NCBI GenBank assembly: GCA_037446115.1
Contig: JBBIJF010000004.1
Span: 124,001 to 188,000, forward strand
Reading direction: 5' to 3'
Source of the DNA: JANWXD01 sp037446115
Lineage (GTDB): Bacteria; Acidobacteriota; Terriglobia; Bryobacterales; Bryobacteraceae
Length of the DNA: 64,000 nt
Shown here piece after piece: positions 27,850 through 36,079 of the stretch. Numbering within the stretch: position 1 is the stretch's first letter; every line of letters starts with the position of its first letter. The notes beneath the pieces were generated by a model that was given only the letters and a program-made list of their open reading frames with translations, was not told the DNA's origin and did not search any database. The translations under genes were made by a program, and so were the position numbers.

Positions 27850-28253
27850 TTTTCCCCGTACTCTTGGAGATCGAGCGCCATCTCTTCGCGGCAGCACATG
27901 CACAGTCCGGGACGGTACGCACGGATGGCGCAGGTCTCACACCAGTAACTGATCAGATAGCGCTTGCCGTTCTTGTGAACGAACATGGCCTTGGTGTGGA
28001 TCGGCTCCACCAGGAAGCGCCGCGGTGCCTCGAAGTGCCCCACCACTTCGAAGTCGGCCCCTGCCAGCCTGCGGTCGTTGAGAACCGCCAGGGTCGCCTC
28101 GTCGCCCTTGAGCTCGACCAGTCCGTGGCCCTGCGTGTCGAGCACCGGAGGCCGGCCCTCGGCCTGAATGAGTCGCCCGCGCAGGGACAGCTTGCTTTGC
28201 GCAGCCGCGAGCGGCAGCAGGATCAGGACGGCAAGTACACTCCTGCGGCGCAC
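27846..28253 (-). CDS. small exported protein with a C-terminal cysteine cluster
   Basis: A 135-residue protein of unknown function with a signal peptide (VLAVLILLPLAAAQS). A small beta domain (residues 20-100, including HGLVELKGDEATLAVL) is followed by a cysteine cluster: C105-x2-C108-x9-C118-x-C120-C121 (WCETC and LCMCC). This looks like a zinc or other metal site, or a heme/copper-type redox module. The GTG start at 28253 follows a TAGAAT hexamer by six bases. It is coupled by GTGA overlap to the aldose epimerase. I do not recognise the family; the two genes are probably one transcript. Confidence 0.7.
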   Translation of the reverse strand: MRRRSVLAVLILLPLAAAQSKLSLRGRLIQAEGRPPVLDTQGHGLVELKGDEATLAVLNDRRLAGADFEVVGHFEAPRRFLVEPIHTKAMFVHKNGKRYLISYWCETCAIRAYRPGLCMCCREEMALDLQEYGEK

Positions 28254-28259
28254 CCCTCC

Positions 28260-28265
28260 ATTCTA
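28260..28265 (-). promoter_or_regulatory. -10 element at canonical leaderless spacing
   Basis: TAGAAT on the minus strand ends exactly six bases before the GTG at 28253, which places the first transcribed base on the start codon. GGAGGG fills the gap but touches the GTG and would not work as a ribosome-binding site. Confidence 0.5.
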
Positions 28266-28287
28266 CAGCCCGCCTCCGGGTCGCGCG

Positions 28288-31200
28288 CTAATCGCCGGAG
28301 ACGCGGGGCGCGGACGCAGGCGGCGGCGATGCAGCCAGGGCGGCCACAGGGACGTGAATCTGCGGCATCGCGCCCTGTTCCAGGCTTTGCCGGATTTTTT
28401 CGTCGGCTTCGAGCTGCGCAAGGCGTTCCTTGAGCAGCTGCATGCGCAGGCGCTTTTCGAACTCCGCCAGCCGGGCGTCAATCGAGCTGCGCTTCTTTTT
28501 GGCCTCGATCATGTCCTCGCGGTACCGCTTCAGGAAGTAAGCGATCGTCTCCACGCGGATCTTGATGGAGCCGGTGGGCTTGTTCTCGTCAATGTCCTTG
28601 AAGCAGAAGTACGGCGTACCGGAATGCTCGACGATCTCCTCGACCACCGTGTAGATGGGGGCATCGTGGCCGCACTTAAAGCTGGACAGCTCCAGCGCCA
28701 CCAGGTTCGGATGCCGCGCCACGTACTTGGCCGCCCAGATCTTCCGCGAGGTGTTCTCGCTGTAGGAGTTCTTCCAGACGTCGGTGATGGCCATCGGATG
28801 CGGGATTTCGCCGGCGCGCACCTCATCGCCGAACAGCCGCCAGATGATGTCGTCGTCAATCGGCAGGCAATCCTGCGTGAAGACGGGATAGCCGAGCTTC
28901 TGGAACTCCTCGAGGATTTCGTGGTTCACGCCGGGGTCGTTGTGGTAGGGGCGCCCGAGCAGCACCACGCCCAGGCGATCCTCCCGCTCCAGCTGCTCCA
29001 GCACCTCGCGCGCGGCGCCCCGAAGGGTCACGTTGACGTAGTAGTCCAGCGCCTTGTAGCCCTCCTGGACGGCACGATAGTTTTCCTCCGGCGACAGGCC
29101 CAGAATGTCTTTGAACTGCTGGTACATCTGCCGCTCGAACACTTTCGGATCATTGAGATTGACGAAAGTGTCCAGGAAGAGCACGCCCTTTTCCTCGAAC
29201 AGATCACCCTCTTTGGTGAAGGCGGCTTTCACGGCTTCCGGCGTCGTGGCCACCGTCGGACACGCCCGGCTGCCCTGCGTGCAGGCCAGATCGCTCGGCA
29301 GGTCGTCAATCATCGGGAAGAAGATGATGTCGAGCGGCTTTTTGGCGTGGTGGACGTAGAGGAGGTTGTGGACGTGCGGAATGCCGAGCTTGGAGGGGAA
29401 GCAGGGATCAATCGAGCCGCGCTTGGCCCCCTCTTTATAGAGCTGTTCGCTCGTGTAATCGGAGAACACCATGTTTTCCGCCTTCACCCCCAGCGCGGCA
29501 AAGTAGGCGGTGAAGACGGGCGCCACCGAATACATATTGAGCACCCGCGGCATGCCGATGCGGAGCTGGGCGCGGCGGCTCATCAGCTCGGCGCGTTTTT
29601 TCTGCGCGGGCGTCAGGCGGATTTTCGGCAGCGGATCGGCCACCAGCGGCACGTCCGGCACGCGGAAGACGGCTTTGGCGGCGATCTCGACAAAGTTGGG
29701 ATTGGCCTTCTTCACCTTGTCGAGATTGCCTTTGATGTTCCGCATTTCATTGATGTCTTCCACCGTGCCCTTTTCGCAGGTGGCGATGATCAGCCGCTGG
29801 GCGCCTTCCTCCAACGGAACTTTGCTCTTGGCGGGGCGGTAGGCGTTCTCGCTGAGCACGCCGGTTTTGACGTCAATGAACGTGCGCAGGCACTTGTTCT
29901 TACAGAAGTAGCAGCGCGTGCTTTCGTTGCGCGTGGTCTTGTACTGGATCTGCTGGACGGCGTCCAGACCGATGAAGGTCGTCTGGCGGCCGTGGTCCCA
30001 GAGCCGGCCGGCTTCGAGCGCCGCGCCGATGGCCCCCGCCTCGCCGCAGTGCTCGTGCACGATCACTTCCGGCTGCACGTCTTTGCCGCGGAAGCGGGAC
30101 TCAATGAAGTCCACCTGCGCCTTGACGGCCGCCAGGTTGTATTGGGTGCCGCCTTGCAGCAGGAAGCGCCGCCCGATGGCCGACAGGTTCGGAATCTGCG
30201 ACACGTACAGCCAGATGTTCTTGGGCAGCACGTTACACAGCCCGGCCATGATCTCCTCGGGCTTCCAGCCTTGCCGCTGGAAGTCCACGATGTCGGACTG
30301 CATGAAGACCGCACAACCGTAGCCGAACTGCGGGAAGGCCGTGGCGCTGAAGGCCACGTCGGCAAACTGCTCGACGGGATAGCCGAAGCCCTGCGCCGTG
30401 GACTGCAAAAAGTAGCCGTTGCCCGCCGAGCACTGGGTGTTCAACTTGAAATCCTTCACGCGGCCGTTTTTGAGGATGATGATCTTGATGTCCTGGCCGC
30501 CGACGTCGCAGATGACGTCAATGTCCTTGTAAAAGTGAAGCCCGGCCTGCGTGTGGGCCACGGTTTCGACGATGGCCGCGTCGGCGCCGATGACGTCCCG
30601 GAGGATGTCCTTGGCATAGCCGGTGGTACCGACCCCCAGCACTTTCAGCGTGGCCCCCTGGTCTTCGACCTGCTTGCGCAGTTTGGCGAAAATCTCCATC
30701 GTGTCCTCGATGGGATTGCCTTTGGAGAGCTGGTAGGCCTTGGCCAGCACGCGCCGCTCTTTGTCTTTCGACAGCAGGACCGCTTTGGTGGAAGTGGAGC
30801 CGCCGTCAATGCCGATGAAGCCCTCGACGACTTCGCCCGGCTGAAACGTCGCCGGCACAAACCGCTTGTGGCGGTACTTGGCCTTGAAGGCCTCCAGTTC
30901 TTCGGCGCTCTTGGCCAGCCCGCCCTTGCCGCCTTTTTTGGCCTTCTCCTCTTCGCGGCCGACCTCGATGTACCACTGGAGCTTTTCCCAGCCCAGATAC
31001 CGGCCCACGCCCTCCTCTTCGCTCTTGCCGAATTCAACGGCGCCGATCGCAGCAAAATATTGGGCGTTTTCCGGCGTCCGGATCAGGTCCTCCGGCGGCA
31101 CGCCCTCGGGGAGCGGCGTGTTGCGTTCGGCCCAGATCTTGGGGATATTGTGCTTCCAGCACTCGCGCATCCCCTTGATGTAGGTGTTGGGGCCGCCCAG

Positions 31201-31872
31201 CAGCAACACCACCGGCCGCAACGTGTTGCCCCGCGTGAGCACGGAGAGATTCTGCATGACGATCGCCTCGAACAGCGACGCCATCAGCTCGTCCGGCGGC
31301 ACGCCCGCCTTCTGCAGGCCGTTGATGTCCGTTTCGGCGAATACGCCGCACTTGCCGGCGACCGGATGCAGCTTCAGCCCGACGTAGCCCATGTTGCAGA
31401 GCTGGTCGGGAGGAATGCGCAGTTTGGCGTTGATTTTGTCAATCACCGCCCCGGTGCCGCCGGCGCACTTGTCATTCATCGAGGGAATTTTCTTCTTGCG
31501 GCCCGTCTCGGGGTCTTCTTTGAAGATGATGATCTTGGCGTCCTGCCCGCCCAGCTCGATCACCGAGCCGCATTCCGGGTAGAGCTTCTCGACCGCGAGG
31601 GAAACGGCGTTGACTTCCTGGACGAACTTGGCGCCGATGTATTTGGCCAGACCGTTCCCGCCCGAACCGGTGATGAAGATGCGGGCCCGTTCCGGTGCAA
31701 ACCCCTCGATCTCCGTGTCGAACCGCTTGAGGAACTCGAGGACCTTTTCCGGCTGCTTGGTGTCATGGCGCTGGTAGTCCTGCCAGACGATCTGGTCCGT
31801 GGCCTGATCCACCACCACCGCCTTCACCGTGGTCGAGCCGACGTCCATTCCGATATAGAAGTGTTTCTCCAT
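28288..31872 (-). CDS. single-chain double ASKHA activase of the 2-hydroxyacyl-CoA dehydratase type, fused to a DUF2229-like domain
   Basis: A 1194-residue ATP-dependent electron activator. Unit 1 (1-290) is a BadF/HgdC-type ASKHA ATPase: GMDVGSTTVKAVV, IELGGQDAKIIIF, and cluster cysteines Cys135 (NDKCAGGTG) and Cys175 (KCGVFAETDI). Unit 2 (350-620) repeats the fold: GIDGGSTSTKAVLL, CDVGGQDIKIII, Cys481 (TQCSAGNGYFL) and Cys520 (YGCAVFMQSDI). Normal activases are homodimers sharing one [4Fe-4S] cluster, two Cys per subunit; here both halves sit in one chain. A CYFCKNKC motif follows at 654-661. The C-terminal part (770-1140) resembles DUF2229 and has cysteines in DPCFPSK, LACTQGSRACPT and FKCGHDAP. 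Its partner gene lies 42 bases upstream on the same strand. The reaction served is unknown. Confidence 0.88.
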   Translation of the reverse strand: MEKHFYIGMDVGSTTVKAVVVDQATDQIVWQDYQRHDTKQPEKVLEFLKRFDTEIEGFAPERARIFITGSGGNGLAKYIGAKFVQEVNAVSLAVEKLYPECGSVIELGGQDAKIIIFKEDPETGRKKKIPSMNDKCAGGTGAVIDKINAKLRIPPDQLCNMGYVGLKLHPVAGKCGVFAETDINGLQKAGVPPDELMASLFEAIVMQNLSVLTRGNTLRPVVLLLGGPNTYIKGMRECWKHNIPKIWAERNTPLPEGVPPEDLIRTPENAQYFAAIGAVEFGKSEEEGVGRYLGWEKLQWYIEVGREEEKAKKGGKGGLAKSAEELEAFKAKYRHKRFVPATFQPGEVVEGFIGIDGGSTSTKAVLLSKDKERRVLAKAYQLSKGNPIEDTMEIFAKLRKQVEDQGATLKVLGVGTTGYAKDILRDVIGADAAIVETVAHTQAGLHFYKDIDVICDVGGQDIKIIILKNGRVKDFKLNTQCSAGNGYFLQSTAQGFGYPVEQFADVAFSATAFPQFGYGCAVFMQSDIVDFQRQGWKPEEIMAGLCNVLPKNIWLYVSQIPNLSAIGRRFLLQGGTQYNLAAVKAQVDFIESRFRGKDVQPEVIVHEHCGEAGAIGAALEAGRLWDHGRQTTFIGLDAVQQIQYKTTRNESTRCYFCKNKCLRTFIDVKTGVLSENAYRPAKSKVPLEEGAQRLIIATCEKGTVEDINEMRNIKGNLDKVKKANPNFVEIAAKAVFRVPDVPLVADPLPKIRLTPAQKKRAELMSRRAQLRIGMPRVLNMYSVAPVFTAYFAALGVKAENMVFSDYTSEQLYKEGAKRGSIDPCFPSKLGIPHVHNLLYVHHAKKPLDIIFFPMIDDLPSDLACTQGSRACPTVATTPEAVKAAFTKEGDLFEEKGVLFLDTFVNLNDPKVFERQMYQQFKDILGLSPEENYRAVQEGYKALDYYVNVTLRGAAREVLEQLEREDRLGVVLLGRPYHNDPGVNHEILEEFQKLGYPVFTQDCLPIDDDIIWRLFGDEVRAGEIPHPMAITDVWKNSYSENTSRKIWAAKYVARHPNLVALELSSFKCGHDAPIYTVVEEIVEHSGTPYFCFKDIDENKPTGSIKIRVETIAYFLKRYREDMIEAKKKRSSIDARLAEFEKRLRMQLLKERLAQLEADEKIRQSLEQGAMPQIHVPVAALAASPPPASAPRVSGD

Positions 31873-31914
31873 GCGGTTTCCCCCCGACGGATAGAGCAGG
31901 AGCAGTCCGGCGCC

Positions 31915-33708
31915 TCAGCCGGCCGCCACCATGACCTTGCGCTCGGGCACCCAGTTTTCCCGTTTCATGCGCTCGGCGATGTGGAGCACGAAGTTGGCGG
32001 CCGTGCCGACGACGCCCTTGTGGTGCGGCACCTTGTACATGGGCCGCCTCATTTCCGGATGGGCGTCCACAAACGCCCTGCAGTCATCCAGCGTCAGGCC
32101 CGTTTTCGCCAGCACCTCCTGAAACTCGCGCTTGGCTTTGTTCTTGGCTTCTCCGAGGGCCATCTGCACGCGGCTGTGCGCGTTGATCTCGCCTTCGCCC
32201 GAGGTCTCGATGGGCAGGAAGATCATGTCCTTGTACAAGGAGACCACGGCGGCCTGCGCGCCGTCGGATTGCGTGGAAGGCATGCAGCCAAACGGCTTCA
32301 GCGACAGCACCATGTGGCAGAGGTCTTTGTTCGAGTAATAGATGTTCTTGGCGACTTCCAGGTGTCCTTCGCCGCCACCGGCGCGGGAGTTGTAGAAGGG
32401 GTGGCCCATCCGCTGCAGTTCGTACTGATCCACCAGCGGGTGCGCCAGCCCGCCCAGGGCCTCCACGATGCGCTGATACTCGCGCCGGAAGATGGCTTCC
32501 GCCAGCTTCAGCTTGGCCACTTTGGTCCGGTAGTCGAGTTCGATCTTGGCCCGTTTGTCCAGCCTCCACAGCGGCGGCAGCACGGCGCCCTCGTCCAGTC
32601 CCTTGAAGTCCCGGTATTTCTGAACGACCTGGTGGAGCATGTACATGATCCAGGTACCCACGGGCTCGACCAGCACCTGGGCTCCCTCCCGCTCGAGGAA
32701 ACGGAACATGTTGAAATTGCCGTCGCCCTCGGTGGTCTGGGCCCAGAACTCACCGGTGATCTTGACGATGGGTTTGACGCGCAGCCGGTCCACCTCGATG
32801 GCATCGAACATGTCGCGGCAGCGCGCAAGCGCCGAGGTGTATTCGTCGCTGCGGAGCTGATTGAGGAACTTGCCCACGTACTCGGCCGTGTCCTTGAAGC
32901 CGCCCAGATAGCGGGCCAGCTTGTCGCCCACGCGCCACGGCTGCCTCTTGCGGAAGACCTCGTGCATGTACTCCATGACGCGTTCCAGCGTCTCGTCGGT
33001 CTGTCCGGCCTGCACCTCGTACGGCCGGATGGCGTAGGCGACCTCGTTGAGCACGTCGCCGCAGTTCATCGCGTTCAAGATCGCCAAGAAGAAGTCCAGG
33101 TTCATCTCCAGTCCGGCTTCCGCATCAGACTGGCTCAGGCCTCCCGACTGCTGGAACAACAGCACGCGGAAACCGTCAAAGCCGGCGTTGCGCAGCGCCA
33201 GGCGGTACTCGGCCTCGTACATGCCGAAGCGGCACGGACCGCAGGCGCCGGCGGTGAAGAACACGTAACGGTCAATGATCTCCTGCTTGGTGAGGCCCTG
33301 CTCCTCCAGCCGCTGCAAGTACTGAACGAGGTTACCGACCGTGAAATATGTCGGGTTGCACTGTCCGTTGTTGCCGAATTCCTTTCCCGTCTGGAAGGCA
33401 GCTACGTTCGGCGTGGGCAGGCATTCGGCGATATAGCCCAGCCCTTCCAAGGCGCCGTGGATCAGCTTTTCGTGCTTCCAGGTCAGCCCTCCGAACAGCA
33501 GGGTCGTATGACCCCTCTGGTCTTTGGTGAACGGCCGTTCCACGGGACGTTTGAAGTGATGGACCTCGTGTTCGGCCAGCCCCGCTTCCCGCTCCAATCG
33601 CGCGCGCTCTTCGGCGAGCCGCCGGCGAATGATTTCCTCAATGGAGGACTCGATCTGGACAAGGCCCGCCATCTGGTCAGGCTTTGGCTCCATCGGCTGC
33701 GTGCTCAT
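31915..33708 (-). CDS. 2-hydroxyacyl-CoA dehydratase (HgdB/DUF2229)-like partner protein
   Basis: A 597-residue protein of the HgdB-like class that carries Fe-S clusters reduced by ASKHA activases. After a charged N-terminus (1-60) it shows HTTLLFGGLTWKHEKLIHGA, then cysteine motifs in GNNGQCNPTYFTVGN, TAGACGPCRFGM and LSLKPFGCMPSTQSDG, which may bind a cluster. It ends with KGVVGTAANFVLHIAERM. The ATG at 33708 has GAGAGGTG about 5 bases upstream. It is the first gene of the pair with the activase. I cannot tell whether it is a dehydratase, a reductase related to the double-cubane cluster proteins, or something else. No acyl-CoA pathway genes are nearby. Confidence 0.82.
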   Translation of the reverse strand: MSTQPMEPKPDQMAGLVQIESSIEEIIRRRLAEERARLEREAGLAEHEVHHFKRPVERPFTKDQRGHTTLLFGGLTWKHEKLIHGALEGLGYIAECLPTPNVAAFQTGKEFGNNGQCNPTYFTVGNLVQYLQRLEEQGLTKQEIIDRYVFFTAGACGPCRFGMYEAEYRLALRNAGFDGFRVLLFQQSGGLSQSDAEAGLEMNLDFFLAILNAMNCGDVLNEVAYAIRPYEVQAGQTDETLERVMEYMHEVFRKRQPWRVGDKLARYLGGFKDTAEYVGKFLNQLRSDEYTSALARCRDMFDAIEVDRLRVKPIVKITGEFWAQTTEGDGNFNMFRFLEREGAQVLVEPVGTWIMYMLHQVVQKYRDFKGLDEGAVLPPLWRLDKRAKIELDYRTKVAKLKLAEAIFRREYQRIVEALGGLAHPLVDQYELQRMGHPFYNSRAGGGEGHLEVAKNIYYSNKDLCHMVLSLKPFGCMPSTQSDGAQAAVVSLYKDMIFLPIETSGEGEINAHSRVQMALGEAKNKAKREFQEVLAKTGLTLDDCRAFVDAHPEMRRPMYKVPHHKGVVGTAANFVLHIAERMKRENWVPERKVMVAAG

Positions 33709-33888
33709 CGTTCACCTCTCTGAAGGAGTCGAAATCCCAGTTCGCCCAATCAGCTTGCCGTAGGTAACCCGTTGAAATCAATGGGAAAACATCGAACGGC
33801 ACATTTTTTCTTTGGAGTGGCTCCCAGACGCACCCAGCGGCGAGTCCGGGGGGAAGCAGGAGGTGGGTGATGCCAAGCTGTTCTGCAG

Positions 33889-33911
33889 CAAAAAATTCTG
33901 CTTTACAGAAT
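33889..33911 (-). terminator. intrinsic terminator after arsS
   Basis: On the minus strand ATTCTG, loop TAAAG, CAGAAT is followed directly by TTTTTT. The 6-bp stem is A/T-rich and weak, but the U-tract is right. It lies about 85 bases after the arsS stop. Confidence 0.45.
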
Positions 33912-33994
33912 CGCGGAACCCAGCCCCGGCACGCAAACGAACCGAAGCCCTTCGCTATGTTGCAGGGAACGGGGAGGCGGGCAGAGGCCGGCGG

Positions 33995-35035
33995 TCAGGA
34001 AGTGACAGCGCCGGCGCAGCTGGAGCCGCGGCCTGCCGTGCAGCCGTAGCAGTGCTGCCCGACGCAAATCCGCCGCTCGGCCAGGCAGGGTGGATCGAAA
34101 TCCCGGATGTGGGCGGGGGCGCCGTAGCCGACCGGCAGATCGAGCATCTGGTTGAAATCGCAATCGTACAGAGTGCCGTCCCAACCGACCGAGAGGGTGT
34201 AGCGGCACATGACACCCGCGGCGGCCGCCGGATTATAGGCGTTCACCAGCCGTTCCATGTACCGCTCGTAGTTGCCGGTGCGAAGAAGGTATTCCAGAAA
34301 CCGGCTGACCGGCATGTTGGTAATGGTGTAAAGCGAGTTGAACACCACACTGTGGCGGCGCCAGAGCTCCTGTTTGAAAACCGCCTCGATCTCCCTCTGG
34401 TCCGGAGGCAGGAAAGCCCCGACGGGATTGTAAACGAGGTTCAGTACAAGGCCGCTATCCGGCTGCCCGTAGCCGAGGGCATTCAGCAGGCGCATGGCTT
34501 CGATGGATTTGGCGAAGACGCCCTCGCCGCGCTGCGCATCCGTTTCCCGCGCCTGATAATAGGGCAGGCTTGCAATGATCTCGACGCGGTGGTGCGCCAG
34601 GAACCGAGCGAGATCGCTCTGGGAGGGCAGCAGCAGTACGGTGAGGTTGCAGCGGTCAATCACATGCCGGCCGAGGGCGCGGGCCTGCTCGACCAGCCAG
34701 CGGAAATTCGGATTCAGCTCCGGCGCCCCGCCCGTGATGTCCACGGTCGGAATGTCGGTGCGCGCCAGGGCGGCGATGCAGAGCTCGGCGATTTCACGAG
34801 GCATGATCTCGCGCCGATCCGGACCGGCATCCACGTGACAGTGCCGACAGGTCTGATTGCACAGCTTGCCGACGTTAATCTGGAGCACGCGGATTCCGGT
34901 GGCCCGGAGCGGGAACAAACCGGACTCGGTCAGGGCTTCCTCGAAGGGCTTGGCGGCCCGCGGCGGGAGCCGTTCGAGCACACGCAGCTGCTCCTGGGGG
35001 TTCGCCAGCGGGTGGCTGATCGAAACCAGGCTCAC
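33995..35035 (-). CDS. arsS: ArsS-type radical SAM protein with Cys-rich C-terminus
   Basis: A 346-residue radical SAM enzyme. The cluster motif is C59-x3-C63-x2-C66 (CNQTCRHC), followed by DITGGAPELNPNFRW. The C-terminal Cys-rich domain has MCRYTLSVGWDGTLYDCDFN and GQHCYGCTAGRGSSCAG. This is the arrangement of the family named ArsS for arsenosugar synthesis. The GTG start at 35035 overlaps the stop of the preceding CMD gene (GTGA). No arsM methyltransferase is nearby, so an arsenosugar role is not proven here. Some relatives, as I recall, contain selenocysteine; here all such positions read as cysteine. Confidence 0.9.
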   Translation of the reverse strand: MSLVSISHPLANPQEQLRVLERLPPRAAKPFEEALTESGLFPLRATGIRVLQINVGKLCNQTCRHCHVDAGPDRREIMPREIAELCIAALARTDIPTVDITGGAPELNPNFRWLVEQARALGRHVIDRCNLTVLLLPSQSDLARFLAHHRVEIIASLPYYQARETDAQRGEGVFAKSIEAMRLLNALGYGQPDSGLVLNLVYNPVGAFLPPDQREIEAVFKQELWRRHSVVFNSLYTITNMPVSRFLEYLLRTGNYERYMERLVNAYNPAAAAGVMCRYTLSVGWDGTLYDCDFNQMLDLPVGYGAPAHIRDFDPPCLAERRICVGQHCYGCTAGRGSSCAGAVTS

Positions 35036-35364
35036 ATGCTCACCCTGGCCGCGGCATTGCGCATCTGCAGGCCGTGCACCAGGGAGGCGCCGCCGCGGAT
35101 GGCCGCCGCCACATGCACGGCTTCGGTCATCTGGTCCAGATTGGAACCTTTCTCCAAGCAGTCCTGCGTGTAGGCGTCAATGCAGTAAGGGCATTGAACC
35201 GCGTGCGCTACCGCCAAGGCGATCAACGACTTCTCGCGGCCCGTCAGGGCGCCATCGGCGAACACGGCGCTGTACCACTCGGAGAATTTTTTCCACAGTT
35301 CGGGGGCGCACTCACCGATTTCGGCAAAGCGCGCAAGGTCTTCCTGATGATAGTAACCGGCCAT
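35032..35364 (-). CDS. carboxymuconolactone decarboxylase/AhpD-like protein paired with ArsS
   Basis: A 110-residue helical protein of the CMD/AhpD family. The redox motif is C58-P-Y-C61 (QCPYCIDAYT), followed by EAVHVAAAIRGGASLVHG, a typical ending. I start at 35364 because the family homology begins a few residues in (YYHQEDLARF); the open frame runs upstream to 36006, but that part is antisense-like. The stop overlaps the arsS start by GTGA. Such a CMD protein is the usual genomic partner of ArsS. TACACT 12 bases before the ATG may be the -10. Confidence 0.87.
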   Translation of the reverse strand: MAGYYHQEDLARFAEIGECAPELWKKFSEWYSAVFADGALTGREKSLIALAVAHAVQCPYCIDAYTQDCLEKGSNLDQMTEAVHVAAAIRGGASLVHGLQMRNAAARVSM

Positions 35365-35420
35365 ACTCAGCGGTTCAGTGTAACATTCGTCGCCGCAGCA
35401 GACCCGGTTACGGAGGCGGC

Positions 35421-35999
35421 TCAGCGCAGGAACGGGATATAGGCCGGGACCCGGGCCCGGTAGGCGGCGAAATCCGCAGGCATCCGGGAGGCGAGCAACC
35501 GCTCTTCGACGCGCACGCGGATTTCCGTCCCGGCGATGAAGAGGGCCAAAGCCACGAGTGCAGACTCCCACCGAGCCGCAAGCAGACCGTTGGAGATCAA
35601 CATCAGCAGCAGAGAGGCGTAGATCGGGTGCCGAACCAGGCGGTAGGGGCCCTCCGTCACGAGGCGATGATCGCCGGTCACGACGGCCTGAATCCGGAAG
35701 TGCACCCCCAGGTGACGGACCGACCAGGCAAAGAGTGCAACCGCAGCCGGCGCCAGCGCGGCCGCCGTCCAATTCAACAGAGCTGATCCCGGCCCGGGCC
35801 GCCGGAAGCCCCACACGATGGCAAAGGAAAGGGTTTCCAAAGCCAGACCCCAGAGGGAGGCCTGCGAACGCGCGGTGGGTGCGCGGTTGGTCCCGGAGCG
35901 CCGTCTCCGGATCTCCGAGGCAATCCAGCCGGCCACCGCCACCAGAGCGAAAACGGCCCAGCAGGACAGAACGATCGCGCGGGCCAAGGGATAGTGCAT
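35421..35999 (-). CDS. isoprenylcysteine carboxyl methyltransferase (ICMT)-like membrane protein
   Basis: A 192-residue membrane protein with about four hydrophobic segments (LARAIVLSCWAVFALVAVAG, then TAAALAPAAVALFAW and others). The C-terminal half has the ICMT/PEMT signature TEGPYRLVRHPIYASLLL and a late ERLLASRMPADFAAYRARVP helix. Family members methylate lipids or small molecules, usually with SAM; bacterial targets are mostly unknown. I start at 35999 because GGAGG precedes this ATG by 10 bases. It is 56 bases upstream of the CMD gene and could share its transcript. Confidence 0.82.
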   Translation of the reverse strand: MHYPLARAIVLSCWAVFALVAVAGWIASEIRRRRSGTNRAPTARSQASLWGLALETLSFAIVWGFRRPGPGSALLNWTAAALAPAAVALFAWSVRHLGVHFRIQAVVTGDHRLVTEGPYRLVRHPIYASLLLMLISNGLLAARWESALVALALFIAGTEIRVRVEERLLASRMPADFAAYRARVPAYIPFLR

Positions 36000-36013
36000 G
36001 GCGCAAAGCCTCC

Positions 36014-36019
36014 AGTATA
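36014..36019 (-). promoter_or_regulatory. putative -10 element of the ICMT-like gene
   Basis: TATACT on the minus strand lies 14 bases before the ATG and just ahead of the GGAGG site, which predicts a leader of about 8 nt. It is inside the divergent gap with the HEAT gene. Confidence 0.35.
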
Positions 36020-36079
36020 GGGCCCTTCGCCTACCCTCGAGTTTTTCCCCGGGGCTGCCGATAGGGAGGCAAGGAAGGT

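Noticed and set aside
28168..33723. Plus-strand open frame of 1851 codons
   Set aside because: It lies codon-aligned antisense to the activase and its partner, which are both in the same frame. It stays open because those genes avoid TTA, CTA and TCA codons. Its translation has no recognisable domain.
35365..36006. N-terminal extension of the CMD gene (324-codon frame)
   Set aside because: The extra part is antisense-like, has no domain, and overlaps the ICMT-like gene in another frame.
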